Of a stretch of 64,000 nucleotides of DNA, positions 43,774 to 52,282 are shown piece by piece (position 1 is the first letter of the stretch; every line of letters begins with the position of its first letter). Made by a program: the position numbers and the translations under genes. Source of the DNA: JACOMY01 sp046233115 (GTDB lineage Bacteria; Pseudomonadota; Alphaproteobacteria; Kiloniellales; JACOMY01); the NCBI GenBank assembly GCA_046233115.1, contig JBJXHM010000006.1:62001-126000 (forward strand). The letters are read 5' to 3'. The notes under the pieces are model-generated. The model ran no database searches. It saw only the letters and a list, made by a program, of their open reading frames with translations, and was not told where the DNA came from.

Positions 43774-44922
43774 TCAGGCATAGAGATCGAAGAGTTTGGC
43801 ATGCTCGGCCATGGCGTAGCGGTCGGTCATGCCGGCGATGTAGTCGGCGATCAGGCGGGCGCGCTTGGCCTCGGATTCCGCGGCTTCGGCACGTCGTCGC
43901 CAATCGTCGGGAAGGCACTGGGGTGCCTCCAGATAGGCCTGAACGAGTTCGCGCACAATGCGGCGTGCCTTCACCATCATCCGGTTCACCCGGTAGTCGC
44001 GGTAGAGGTGCTTGAAGAGGAAGCGCTTGATCTCGAGGATGGTGGCCTGCATTCGCTCGGAGAAGGCGACCAGCGGCCGGCCCAGCGCCCTGACCGCCGC
44101 GGCCGATTGCGGCCCGTCCTCGGCGGCGCGCCGCCGGGTCTCCTCCAGCAGGTCGTTCACCATCGCGTTGATCATCCGCCGCACAACCTCGTGGCGCCGG
44201 CGTCCCGGCTCCAGCCCCGGATAGAGGCGCCGCACCTCGGTATAGATCTCGCCCAGCAGCGGCAGGTCGTCCACCTCCCCCTCCCGCAGGATGCCGGCGC
44301 GCAGGCCGTCGACCAGATCGTGGTTGCTGTAGGCGATGTCGTCCGACAGCGCCGCGATCTGCGCCTCGGCGCCGGGATAGGAACCGAGCTCCAGGTCCTG
44401 GCGCTCGCAGTAGGCGACGAAATAGGGCCTGGGATCGGCGATCGGTCCGTTGTGCTTGGCCAGACCCTCCAGGCACTCCCAGGTCAGGTTCAGGCCGTCG
44501 AAGTCGGCGTAGTGCGACTCGATCTCGGTGACGATGCGGAAGGCCTGCTCGTTGTGGCCAAAGCCGCCGAAGGGCTGCATGGCCTGGCTCAGGGCGTCCT
44601 CGCCGGCGTGGCCGAAGGGGGTGTGGCCCAGGTCGTGGGCCAGCGCCACCGCCTCCGCCAGGTCCTCGTTGAGGCCGAGTTCGCGGCAGACCGAGCGGGC
44701 GATCTGCGCCACCTCGATCGAGTGGGTCAGCCGCGTGCGGTAATGGTCGCCCTCGTGATAGACGAAGACCTGGGTCTTGTACTGCAGACGCCGGAAGGCG
44801 TCGGAATGGATGATCCGGTCGCGGTCGCGCTGAAAGGGCGTGCGCGTCGGGCTCTCCGGCTCGGCAACGAGTCGGCCGCGCGTCCGGTCCGGCAAGGTGG
44901 CATAGGGTGCTGGCGGGTTCAT
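43774..44922 (-). CDS. dgt: Deoxyguanosine-triphosphate triphosphohydrolase family
   Basis: A 382-residue HD-domain dNTP triphosphohydrolase. The N-terminal FQRDRDRIIHSDAFRRLQYKTQVF and metal-binding RLTHSIEVAQIARS and LAHDLGHTPFGHAGEDAL are diagnostic. Further on are GLNLTWECLEGLAKHNGP and LSDDIAYSNHDLVDGLRAG. ATG 44922 starts directly at the conserved region; the frame stays open for over 1 kb upstream across unrelated genes, which is chance. It is divergent from erpA, an arrangement common in the group. Confidence 0.95.
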   Translation of the reverse strand: MNPPAPYATLPDRTRGRLVAEPESPTRTPFQRDRDRIIHSDAFRRLQYKTQVFVYHEGDHYRTRLTHSIEVAQIARSVCRELGLNEDLAEAVALAHDLGHTPFGHAGEDALSQAMQPFGGFGHNEQAFRIVTEIESHYADFDGLNLTWECLEGLAKHNGPIADPRPYFVAYCERQDLELGSYPGAEAQIAALSDDIAYSNHDLVDGLRAGILREGEVDDLPLLGEIYTEVRRLYPGLEPGRRRHEVVRRMINAMVNDLLEETRRRAAEDGPQSAAAVRALGRPLVAFSERMQATILEIKRFLFKHLYRDYRVNRMMVKARRIVRELVQAYLEAPQCLPDDWRRRAEAAESEAKRARLIADYIAGMTDRYAMAEHAKLFDLYA

Positions 44923-45134
44923 GGCGCGGCGGACACTAGACCATCTTGGATTGCGGCGAAATCGCAAGCTTCGGCCCGGACGGCAGGAAATTTTCTGATC
45001 GCCGCCGGCAAGAGAGCTTGCTACCCCTCGCCCCTTTGATCCGCCGGCCCGGCGGCATACATTAGAAGGCGACAAATTAGAATGACCCGGGCGCCGAAGC
45101 GGGCGCCGGTCAAAGAGGCAACGAGGAAGGCTGC

Positions 45135-45470
45135 ATGAGTGACGCACGCGTGACCTTGACCACCAGCGCCGCCAAGCGCGTCGCCGAGTTGGCGGCGGCC
45201 GAGGGCGATCCCGGCCTGAAGCTGCGCCTGGCCGTTTCCGGCGGTGGCTGCTCAGGTTTCCAGTACGGTTTCTCCTTTGACGACGAGGCGAAGGCCGACG
45301 ACCACGTCTTCGAGACCGACGGGGTGCAGCTTCTGGTCGACGAGATCTCGCTGGAATTCCTGGCCGGCGCCGAGGTCGACTTCGTGGAAGAGCTGATCGG
45401 CTCCTCCTTCCAGGTGCGCAATCCGCAGGCCTCTTCGTCCTGCGGCTGCGGCACCTCCTTCTCGATCTGA
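45135..45470 (+). CDS. erpA: Iron-sulfur cluster insertion protein ErpA/HesB type
   Basis: A 111-residue A-type iron-sulfur carrier. The three conserved cysteines are Cys39 (VSGGGCSGFQYGFSFD) and Cys103/Cys105 in SSSCGCGTSFSI. It hands Fe-S clusters to apo-proteins. ATG 45135 follows GAGGAAGGCTGC. The ErpA subgroup is favoured over IscA by the absence of other isc genes nearby, but the distinction is soft. Confidence 0.92.
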   Translation: MSDARVTLTTSAAKRVAELAAAEGDPGLKLRLAVSGGGCSGFQYGFSFDDEAKADDHVFETDGVQLLVDEISLEFLAGAEVDFVEELIGSSFQVRNPQASSSCGCGTSFSI

Positions 45471-45483
45471 CGGCCAGCGCACC

Positions 45484-46257
45484 TTGCCGACGCTGGCCTC
45501 CTGGAACGTCAACTCGATCAAGGCGCGGATCGGCAACGTCATCGCCTGGATCGAGGCCTTCAAGCCCGACGTCCTGCTGCTGCAGGAACTTAAGTGCCAG
45601 GAAGAGGGCTTCCCGGCGCTGGAACTGAAATCGCTCGGCTACGAGCACGAGCTGGTCGGGCAGAAGAGCTACAACGGCGTCGCCATCCTCTCGACCGCAC
45701 CGATCGAGGTGCGCCACCGCGCCCTGCCCGACGGCGAGGGCGACGAGCAGGCCCGCTACCTGGAGGCCGAGACCCACGGCCTCGTGGTCGCCTCGATCTA
45801 CCTGCCGAACGGCAACCCGGTGGCCAGCGACAAGTTCCCCTACAAGCTGGCCTGGATGGAGCGTCTGGAGCGGCACGCGGCCGACCTCCTGAAAGAGGAG
45901 AAGGCGCTGATCCTGGGGGGCGACTACAACGTCATTCCCAATCCCGAGGATTGCTACGACCCGCAGGCCTGGCGCGGCGACGCCCTGTTCCGGCCGGAAA
46001 GCCGCCAGGCCCTGCGCCGGCTGGTCAACCTGGGCTTCACCGACGCCTATCGGCAGATGCACCCCAAGACCCGCGGCTATACCTTCTGGGACTACCAGGG
46101 CGGTGCCTGGCAGAACGACCTGGGGATCCGCATCGACCACCTGCTGCTCTCACCGCAGGCCGCCGACCGCCTGGCCGACAGCAACATCGAGCGCGGCCCG
46201 CGCGGCGCCGACAAGGCCTCCGATCACACGCCGATCTGGTGCCGGCTGGATGACTAG
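45484..46257 (+). CDS. xth: Exodeoxyribonuclease III
   Basis: A 257-residue AP endonuclease/3'-5' exonuclease of base excision repair. Motifs are ASWNVNSIKAR, LLLQELKCQEEGFP (metal Glu), ASIYLPNGNPV, LILGGDYNVIPNPEDCYDP, and the terminal RIDHLLLSP with SDHTPIWCRL (catalytic His). It starts at TTG 45484, 14 bases after the erpA stop. The conserved WNVNSIK block at residue 6 rules out a later start. Confidence 0.95.
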   Translation: MPTLASWNVNSIKARIGNVIAWIEAFKPDVLLLQELKCQEEGFPALELKSLGYEHELVGQKSYNGVAILSTAPIEVRHRALPDGEGDEQARYLEAETHGLVVASIYLPNGNPVASDKFPYKLAWMERLERHAADLLKEEKALILGGDYNVIPNPEDCYDPQAWRGDALFRPESRQALRRLVNLGFTDAYRQMHPKTRGYTFWDYQGGAWQNDLGIRIDHLLLSPQAADRLADSNIERGPRGADKASDHTPIWCRLDD

Positions 46258-46299
46258 GCGCGCGAACCCGCCGGCTGCCAGGATCTAAGGCGCTAGGCC

Positions 46300-47136
46300 A
46301 TGGCCATCCTGCCGCTCGGGGACAGCAATCCGCGCCTGCGGATCGAGCGGCCCTACGTCACCTATGCCCTGATGGCGAGCTGCTTTCTGATCTACCTCTA
46401 TCAGAGCACGCTCAGCCTGCAGCAGGGCGGCCTGCTGGTCTACGGCCTGGGCCTGATCCCGGCGGTCTTCAGCGGCGACGCCTACCTCAGCTCCGAGCTG
46501 GAGATGGTGCCGAGCTGGGTAACGCTGCTCACCTACCAGTTCCTGCACGGCGGCTGGGACCACCTGATCGGCAACCTGCTGTTCCTCTGGGTCTTCGGCG
46601 ACAATGTCGAGGACTGCCTGGGCCACCTGCGCTTCCTCGCCTTCTATCTGCTGTGCGGGATGCTGGCCGGCCTGGTGCACGTTGCGGCCGGACCCGGATC
46701 GCCGGTGCCGATCATCGGCGCCTCGGGCGCCATCTCGGGCGTGCTCGGTGCCTATCTGTTGCTGCATCCCTTCGCCCGGCTGGTGGTGCTGCTGGTCTTC
46801 GTGCCGCTGATGCTGCCGGCCTGGCTGCTGCTGATCGGCTGGTTCGTCTTCCAGTTCCTCTCGGCACAGGCCGGCGACCTCACCCCGGTCGCCTGGTGGG
46901 CCCACATCGGCGGCTTCGTCGCCGGCGCCGTCCTGGTGATCTTCTTCCGCCAGCGCGACGTGCCGCTGCTCTCGCGCGCGCCGCCGCGGCGCATCCGCAT
47001 CACCCTGCCGCGCTCCCCCCGGCGCAGCTACGCCCAGCCGGACGAGAGCCGCCGGCCGTCCGACCAGGCCCCGCAGCCGGGGCCGTGGGACGCGCCTTCA
47101 GACTCGGAGCGACCGCGGGGACCGTGGGAGAAGTGA
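46300..47136 (+). CDS. Rhomboid-family intramembrane serine protease
   Basis: A 278-residue rhomboid protease with six or seven membrane segments. The oxyanion Asn92 is in HLIGNLLFLWVFGDNVED, the nucleophile Ser142 in IIGASGAISG, and the catalytic His202 in WWAHIGGFVAG. A polar Arg/Pro-rich cytoplasmic tail (PPRRIRITLPRSPRRS and on) ends the protein. ATG 46300 is 42 bases after xth. Substrate is unknown. Confidence 0.92.
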   Translation: MAILPLGDSNPRLRIERPYVTYALMASCFLIYLYQSTLSLQQGGLLVYGLGLIPAVFSGDAYLSSELEMVPSWVTLLTYQFLHGGWDHLIGNLLFLWVFGDNVEDCLGHLRFLAFYLLCGMLAGLVHVAAGPGSPVPIIGASGAISGVLGAYLLLHPFARLVVLLVFVPLMLPAWLLLIGWFVFQFLSAQAGDLTPVAWWAHIGGFVAGAVLVIFFRQRDVPLLSRAPPRRIRITLPRSPRRSYAQPDESRRPSDQAPQPGPWDAPSDSERPRGPWEK

Positions 47137-47215
47137 GGGGTGTCAGGTGGGAGGGAGAGCCAATTAAAATTCCGATAAACCCCGCATAACATCCATCTAT
47201 CTGGCAAGGTCATAC

Positions 47216-47296
47216 TGGTCCTACGGTCAAGCCGTAGGACGACAATAGTTTGATAGCTTTGATTTTTTGTCGTCCTACGGCTTGACCGTAGGACCA
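47216..47296. repeat. Palindromic repeat family 1, copy 3 (perfect)
   Basis: Two exactly complementary 30-base arms (47216-47245 and 47267-47296) around a 21-base AT-rich spacer ending in TTTTTT. Each arm contains GTCCTACGG and CCGTAGGAC around a TCAAG or CTTGA loop, so the element can fold as one long hairpin or two short ones. It lies between convergent rhomboid and NicO genes. Confidence 0.92.
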
Positions 47297-47367
47297 CCAT
47301 CCACTTCGACAGGTTCCAGAGCAACGCAGCGACAGAAGCAGCAAGAAGGATCCTTCAAGACCTCTCC

Positions 47368-48333
47368 CTAGTAAGTCGGCGGGACCTGCCAGGCGGCCCA
47401 GACCATTATCGAGCCCATGATCATCACCGCGAGCGCGCCGGTGACGGCCAGGCCCTGACCCAGCCGTGCGCTCCACCGGCTGTCGCGCGGGGTCAGGGTG
47501 AAGAGTCCACGCCTGACCAGGATCGAGAGCACCGCCAGGACCCCGACGGCGATCGCCGTGCCCATCGCCATCGCCAGGGTGGCGACGACACCGGCCAGGA
47601 ACAAGCCCTGCCCCAGGGTGAAGAGCAGCACGATCACCGCGCCGCTGCAGGGCCGGATGCCGATCGAGAAGACCATGGCCCAGAAGTCGCGCCGCGGGAT
47701 CGCCTCCTGTCCGCCCGCCGGGCCGTGGTGGTGCGCATGCCCGTGGTCATGGTCATGATGACGCTCGTGCTCGTCATGCCCATGGCCATGGCCGCAGCAG
47801 CCCCGCTTGCCGGTCAGGGCGCGCACCAGCATCGCCAGCCCCAGCAGCAGAATCAGGCCATAGCTCGCCAGCTCCAGCCAGTAGACGTTGCGGGTGGTAG
47901 TGAGACCGCCCTGCCCCATCAGCACCACCAGGGCCCCGATCAGGAGGATCGCACTTGCCGCCTGTGCCAGCGAGGACACCAGGGTCAGCAGCAGGCTGGA
48001 GCGGATGGCGCTGCCGCTGGCGAAGGCGTAGGAGGAGATGATCAGCTTGCCGTGCCCAGGTCCCATGGCGTGCAGCAGCCCATAGAGGAAGGCGCCACCG
48101 ATCAGGCCGAACAGCGCTCCGCCCTCACCCGCCTTCAGGGCGCGCATGAGCTGCACCAGTTCCCGGTGCAGGAGCGCCTGCTGGTGCAGCAGCCAGGCAT
48201 AGCTGCGGGCGATGAAGCCCGGCTCGGCTGCCGTGGCGGCGGCTCCGCCGTCGTCCAAGCCCGGCAGCCCCTGCGCCAGCACCGGTGCGGCGAGCAGCAG
48301 CACCAGGATGCCGAGAAGCCAGCCCGCACGCAC
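47368..48333 (-). CDS. NicO/RcnA-type metal transporter
   Basis: A 321-residue NicO-family membrane transporter. Signatures are YGLLHAMGPGHGKLIISSYAFASG near residue 90 and FSIGIRPCSGAVIVLLFTLGQG, with a cytoplasmic His-rich metal-binding loop (GHGHGHDEHERHHDHDHGHAHHHG). Family members move nickel or cobalt. Here it is the last gene of the zur-znuC-znuB-DUF1007 run, so zinc transport is an alternative. The start is GTG 48333, two bases after the DUF1007 stop. Confidence 0.87.
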   Translation of the reverse strand: MRAGWLLGILVLLLAAPVLAQGLPGLDDGGAAATAAEPGFIARSYAWLLHQQALLHRELVQLMRALKAGEGGALFGLIGGAFLYGLLHAMGPGHGKLIISSYAFASGSAIRSSLLLTLVSSLAQAASAILLIGALVVLMGQGGLTTTRNVYWLELASYGLILLLGLAMLVRALTGKRGCCGHGHGHDEHERHHDHDHGHAHHHGPAGGQEAIPRRDFWAMVFSIGIRPCSGAVIVLLFTLGQGLFLAGVVATLAMAMGTAIAVGVLAVLSILVRRGLFTLTPRDSRWSARLGQGLAVTGALAVMIMGSIMVWAAWQVPPTY

Positions 48334-48335
48334 GG

Positions 48336-48923
48336 CTACACGCCTCCGCAGGCCAGGTGGTAGTAAGTGGGATAGACCATGCCGTAGTAGAGCGGTTCGT
48401 CCAGCGCCTCCTTCGGGATCAGTTTGCAGGCGGGATCCGGCACCGCAACCTTGGAGTCCTCGACCGCGATGTCGACGTAGTAGCCCTCGTCGAAGAGTCC
48501 CACGGCGAAGGGCGTCTTGTTCACGTCGACCGGCTGGCGCAGCGGCACCCGGAAGCGGTAGGCCACCCGCTCGCCGTCATCGTCGATATAGAAGTCGCGC
48601 ACCGCCGCCACGGTGGGACGTTCGTCGCCGATCCGCAGGTGGGTGAAGAAGCTGTGCTCCGAGAGCGAGGCGGCCGAGACCCCGACCAGCGCATCCAGCT
48701 CCTGCTGCGAGAGCGTGCCGTTGCCGTCCTGATCGAAGTCGCCGCGCACCAGCTCGCTATAGAATTCGTCGAAAAGCCAGACGATGTCCAAGGCGGTCAC
48801 CTTGCCGTCGCTCATCTCAAGGCTCAGCGAGGCATCCACCCAGACGTGGGGATGGGCCGCGGCCGGCCGCGCCGCCAGGCCGGCCGAAACAAGAAGAGCG
48901 AAGAGCAGCAACGTGCGCATCAT
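48336..48923 (-). CDS. DUF1007-family periplasmic protein with an EF-hand-like loop
   Basis: A 195-residue secreted protein with a signal peptide (MMRTLLLFALLVSAGLAARPAAA) and the family start HPHVWVDASLSLEMSDGKVTALDIVWLFDEFYSE. An EF-hand type loop DQDGNGTLSQQE (D-x-D-x-N-G-x-x-S-x-x-E) follows. The function is unknown; DUF1007 genes are often next to NicO transporters, suggesting a periplasmic accessory for metal handling. It starts 44 bases after znuB and ends two bases before NicO, so all five zinc-locus genes look co-transcribed. Confidence 0.87.
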   Translation of the reverse strand: MMRTLLLFALLVSAGLAARPAAAHPHVWVDASLSLEMSDGKVTALDIVWLFDEFYSELVRGDFDQDGNGTLSQQELDALVGVSAASLSEHSFFTHLRIGDERPTVAAVRDFYIDDDGERVAYRFRVPLRQPVDVNKTPFAVGLFDEGYYVDIAVEDSKVAVPDPACKLIPKEALDEPLYYGMVYPTYYHLACGGV

Positions 48924-48967
48924 GGCCCTCGCCTATAGCGCGATTCGGGTGATTCCAAGGCGAGGTC

Positions 48968-49777
48968 TCACGCCGCCCGACCCAGCAGCCTACCGGTGGC
49001 GGTCACGCTCTGTCCGAGGATGAAGAGGACGAGCGCGGCGACCACGATGGAGGGGCCGCTGGGCGTGTCCCAGACGAAGGAAGCCTCCAGGCCGCCGACG
49101 ACCGAAGCGACGCCGAATCCGGCGGCCAGCAGCACCATGCGCTCCGGCGTGTGCGCCAGCCCCCGGGCTGCAGCGGCCGGCAACAGCAGCAGGGCGGTGA
49201 TCAGCAGCACGCCGACCAGCTTCATCGCCGCCGCCACCACCAGGGCCAGCAGCAACAGGAAGACCACCTCGACCAGGCCGCCGGAGCGGCCCTCAGCGGC
49301 CGCCAGGTCGGGATCGACGCTGGACAGCAGCAACCGCCGCCAGATCGCCAGCAGCACGATCATCACCAGCACCCCGAGCGCCGCGATGACGAGGAGCTGC
49401 TGGCGCGAGATCGCCAGGATGTCGCCGAAGAGATAGCCCAGCAGGTCCAGCCGCAGCCCCTCCATGAAGGAGAGTACCAGCAGGCCGAGCCCCAGGGCGC
49501 CATGCGACAGCAGGCCGAGCGCCGTGTCGTTCGCCAGCCGCCCACGCCGCCGCAGGAGCAGCAGGAGCAGCGCCATGACCGCGCCCACCAGGGCCACGGT
49601 CAGGATGGTGTCGACCCTGACCAGGAGCCCCAGCGCGATGCCCAGGAGCGCCGAATGCGAGAGCGCATCGCCGAAGTAGGCCATGCGCCGCCAGACCACG
49701 AAGCAGCCCAGCGGTGCCGCGATCAGTGCGATCGCGCTGCCGCCGACCAGTGCACGCACGAAGAAATCGTCAAACAC
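48968..49777 (-). CDS. znuB: Zinc ABC transporter permease ZnuB
   Basis: A 269-residue permease of the ABC-3 family with about eight helices: GGSAIALIAAPLGCFVVWRRMAYFGDALSHSALLGIALG near the start, LLSHGALGLGLLVLSF, VGVLLITALLLLPAAAARGLA near the C-terminus. The start is GTG 49777, overlapping the znuC stop by eight bases; a longer frame from 49825 would add non-conserved residues inside znuC. Confidence 0.93.
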   Translation of the reverse strand: MFDDFFVRALVGGSAIALIAAPLGCFVVWRRMAYFGDALSHSALLGIALGLLVRVDTILTVALVGAVMALLLLLLRRRGRLANDTALGLLSHGALGLGLLVLSFMEGLRLDLLGYLFGDILAISRQQLLVIAALGVLVMIVLLAIWRRLLLSSVDPDLAAAEGRSGGLVEVVFLLLLALVVAAAMKLVGVLLITALLLLPAAAARGLAHTPERMVLLAAGFGVASVVGGLEASFVWDTPSGPSIVVAALVLFILGQSVTATGRLLGRAA

Positions 49778-50531
49778 GTCCGCCGCGACTTTCCCTGGGC
49801 AGCGCCAGCGGCACCACCTCGCCATGCTCGTGCTGGCGGTAGAGCGCCAGTGCCTGCGCCGCCTGCGGCCCCAGACCTTGAAGATAGGCCGGGTCGCTCA
49901 TCACCAGCTCCGGCGGGCCGGCGCAACAGATCTTGCGGTCGATGCAGAGCACCCGGTCGGTGCAGGACAGCACCAGCGAGAGATCGTGCGAGACCATCAG
50001 CACGGCACGGCCGGCATCGCGCTGCTCGGCCAGCACCTGCGAGAGCTCGCCCTGCGCCTCGATGTCGAGGCCCTGGCCGGGCTCGTCCAGGACCAGCAGG
50101 TCGGGCTGGCGCGACAGCGCCCGGGCCAGCAACACGCGCTGTTGCTGGCCGCCCGAGAGCTCGCGCATCTGCCGCCGCACCAGGTGGTCCACCTTCATCC
50201 GCGCCATCGCCGCCCGGCCGCGGTCGCGCGCAGGGTTGCCGAGCGACACGAAGCGGCCGACGGTCATCGGCAGGGTCGCATCCAGACGCAGGTGCTGCGG
50301 CACGTAGCCGATCACCAGTCCCGGCGCACGCCAGAGGCTACCGCGCTTGGGCTGCAGCACGCCGATCAGCAGCTTCGCCAGGGTCGACTTGCCGGCGCCG
50401 TTCGGGCCGACCAGGGTCACCACCTCGCCGCGATGCAAGGTGATGTCGATCTCTTCCAGCACCGCCGCGCCCTCGTAGGCGAAGGCTAGCTGGCGACCCT
50501 GCAGCAGAATTTCGCCGGCCTCCAGGCTCAT
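49770..50531 (-). CDS. znuC: Zinc ABC transporter ATP-binding protein ZnuC
   Basis: A 253-residue ABC ATPase with Walker A GPNGAGKST, signature LSGGQQQRVLLARAL, Walker B LLVLDEPGQGLD and H-loop VSHDLSLVL. It energises uptake by ZnuB with the binding protein ZnuA. The C-terminus includes a short Cys/His patch typical of ZnuC (CIDRKICCAGPPE). It overlaps zur by four bases and znuB by eight. Confidence 0.94.
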   Translation of the reverse strand: MSLEAGEILLQGRQLAFAYEGAAVLEEIDITLHRGEVVTLVGPNGAGKSTLAKLLIGVLQPKRGSLWRAPGLVIGYVPQHLRLDATLPMTVGRFVSLGNPARDRGRAAMARMKVDHLVRRQMRELSGGQQQRVLLARALSRQPDLLVLDEPGQGLDIEAQGELSQVLAEQRDAGRAVLMVSHDLSLVLSCTDRVLCIDRKICCAGPPELVMSDPAYLQGLGPQAAQALALYRQHEHGEVVPLALPRESRGGRV

Positions 50532-51061
50532 GCTCGCTCGTCTTCCCTCTCGTCAGCCGGCTGGCAGGCGGGGCAGAGCCCGGTCAGCTCCACCATCACG
50601 CCCTCGACCTTGAAGCCGGTGGCTTCGGCATCGGCCCGCAGCCGGGTCAGCCCGGCCTCCTCCACCAGTTCCGCCGCATCACCACACGCCCGGCACAGCA
50701 GAAGCTGGCAGGAATGGTGCTCCTCCGGCAGGGGACAGCCGACGAAGGCGTTCAAGGACTGCACGCGATGCACCAGGCCCTGCTCCTGCAGGAACTCCAG
50801 CGCCCGGTAGACCGTCGGCGGCTGCGGCTTGCCGCCCCGCCGGTTCGCCAGGATGGCCAGGATGTCATAGGCGCCAAGCGGGCGATGGCCCGACCAGATC
50901 ACCTCCAGCACCTGCCGCCTGATCTCGGTCAGGCGCACGCCGCGCTCCCGGCAGAGCTGTTCGGCGCGCGCCAGGGCCGCAACGGCACAGCGCTTGTGAT
51001 CATGACCGGCACCGGTGAAGCGGCCCTGAACCGGCACGCCCGCTTGCGTGGCAGCATTCAT
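50528..51061 (-). CDS. zur: Zinc uptake regulator Zur (Fur family)
   Basis: A 177-residue Fur-family repressor. The winged helix (LTEIRRQVLEVIWSGHRPLGAYDILAILANRRGGKPQPPTVYRALEFLQEQGLVHRV) is followed by the dimer domain with structural-zinc cysteines (LLLCRACGDAAEL and GLCPACQ) and regulatory His residues (CPLPEEHHSCQ). Placement with znuCB and divergence from znuA make it Zur and not Fur. ATG 51061 lies 54 bases from the Zur-box candidate, which suggests autoregulation. Confidence 0.94.
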   Translation of the reverse strand: MNAATQAGVPVQGRFTGAGHDHKRCAVAALARAEQLCRERGVRLTEIRRQVLEVIWSGHRPLGAYDILAILANRRGGKPQPPTVYRALEFLQEQGLVHRVQSLNAFVGCPLPEEHHSCQLLLCRACGDAAELVEEAGLTRLRADAEATGFKVEGVMVELTGLCPACQPADEREDERA

Positions 51062-51114
51062 CCCTCGATCTCACTTCCCGTTCGCGCGTTCGGGCCGCAC
51101 ACTAGCTCAGAATG

Positions 51115-51138
51115 GATTTGTTATACTATTGCATTTTG
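51115..51138. promoter_or_regulatory. Zur-box candidate between zur and znuA
   Basis: The central part TGTTATA-C-TATTGCA (51119-51133) matches the proteobacterial Zur consensus TGTTATA-N-TATAACA at 12 of the 14 arm bases, with A/T-rich flanks. It lies in the 137-base divergent gap and can serve both promoters. Confidence 0.7.
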
Positions 51139-51198
51139 CGAAGATCCAGCGTTATCGTCCGCCGCCTATTTGGTCCTATGGAGAGAGGAAGCACGACG

Positions 51199-52212
51199 AT
51201 GACGAAAATCGGACGAACAGTGGCGCTCAGCCTGGCCCTGGCTGGCCCCTCCGCATCGGCCCTGGCCGCGCCGCCGGAAGTCGTCGTCACCATCAAGCCG
51301 CTCTACGGACTTGCGGCCGCGGTGATGCAGGGGGTGGGCGAGCCCTACCTCCTGCTGGACGGCACCGCTTCACCGCACGGCTACAGCCTGCGCCCCAGCG
51401 AGGCCGGCCGAATCGACGAGGCCGACCTGGTGTTCTGGGTCGGCCCGGCCCTGGAAAGCTTCATGGTCGAGCCACTGCACAGCCTCGCCGAGGATGCCCA
51501 CCTGGTCACTGCCACGGAGCTGCCCGACCTGGCGCTTCTCGCTGCACGTGAGGGCGGTATCTGGGCGCCGCACCACCATGACGACCACGAGGAGCACGCC
51601 GAGGACGACGAGCACCACGACGATGACGAGCACCACGACGATGACGAGCACGACGAACACGAGCATGCCGAGGCAGGCCACGAGCAGGGCGAATTCGATC
51701 CGCATGTCTGGCTGGATCCGCGGAACGCCGAGATCATCGCCACGGCTTTCGCCGCAGCCCTGAGCGATGAGGACCCAGAGAACGCCGCCCGCTATGCCGA
51801 GAACCTGGCGCAGCTCAAGACGGCGCTGGAGGCTCTGGACAAGCGGACCGCGGCGCAGCTTGCCCCGGTGCAGGCGAAGCCCTTCATCGTCTTCCACGAC
51901 GCCTATGCCTATTTCGAAGGGCGCTACGGCCTGTCTCCGGCTGGCTCGGTCACGGTCTCTCCCGATCAGCGGCCGGGCGCACGGCGAATCGCCGAGATCC
52001 GCGACGTGGTGAAGGATCGCGGCGCCGTCTGCATCTTCGCCGAGCCGCAGTTCTCGCCGGCGCTGATCGACAGCCTGACCGACGGCAGCGACATCCGCAG
52101 CGCCACCTTGGATCCCCTGGGCGCCACCTTGCCGAAAGGCCCGACGGTCTATCAGGAGGTCCTCGAAGACCTGACCCAGTCCCTCGTCGGCTGCCTCTCG
52201 GTTTCGGGGTAA
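51199..52212 (+). CDS. znuA: Zinc ABC transporter substrate-binding protein ZnuA
   Basis: A 337-residue periplasmic zinc-binding protein. A signal peptide (MTKIGRTVALSLALAGPSASALAA) is followed by VVTIKPLYGLAAAVMQGVGEPYLLLDGTASPHGY, whose His is a zinc ligand, a His/Asp/Glu-rich loop between about residues 130 and 162 that is typical of ZnuA, EFDPHVWLDPRNAE, and FHDAYAYFEGRYGL. ATG 51199 follows GAGAGGAAGC; the frame opens earlier but inside the Zur-box region. Confidence 0.94.
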   Translation: MTKIGRTVALSLALAGPSASALAAPPEVVVTIKPLYGLAAAVMQGVGEPYLLLDGTASPHGYSLRPSEAGRIDEADLVFWVGPALESFMVEPLHSLAEDAHLVTATELPDLALLAAREGGIWAPHHHDDHEEHAEDDEHHDDDEHHDDDEHDEHEHAEAGHEQGEFDPHVWLDPRNAEIIATAFAAALSDEDPENAARYAENLAQLKTALEALDKRTAAQLAPVQAKPFIVFHDAYAYFEGRYGLSPAGSVTVSPDQRPGARRIAEIRDVVKDRGAVCIFAEPQFSPALIDSLTDGSDIRSATLDPLGATLPKGPTVYQEVLEDLTQSLVGCLSVSG

Positions 52213-52224
52213 GGCAACGCGGCT

Positions 52225-52257
52225 GCGCCCTTCCGCGAGACGCCGGCGGAAGGGCGC
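52225..52257 (+). terminator. Hairpin terminator after znuA
   Basis: A perfect 12-base stem GCGCCCTTCCGC (52225-52236) / GCGGAAGGGCGC (52246-52257) with a nine-base loop, 13 bases after the stop. The tail (GGTCGCTTCTG) is only partly T-rich. Confidence 0.6.
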
Positions 52258-52282
52258 GGTCGCTTCTGTCCGATCGGACCGT

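Noticed and set aside
42172..45039. A 955-residue plus-strand open frame opposite argS and dgt
   Set aside because: Low-complexity His/Gln/Asp-rich antisense translation of two well-supported genes.
44923..46140. Upstream extension of the dgt frame by about 400 codons
   Set aside because: It runs antisense through erpA and xth; dgt homologues start at about 44922.
47702..47770. Plus-strand Met/Val-rich frame opposite the NicO His-rich loop
   Set aside because: Antisense of the CAY/GAY histidine-aspartate repeats of the transporter.
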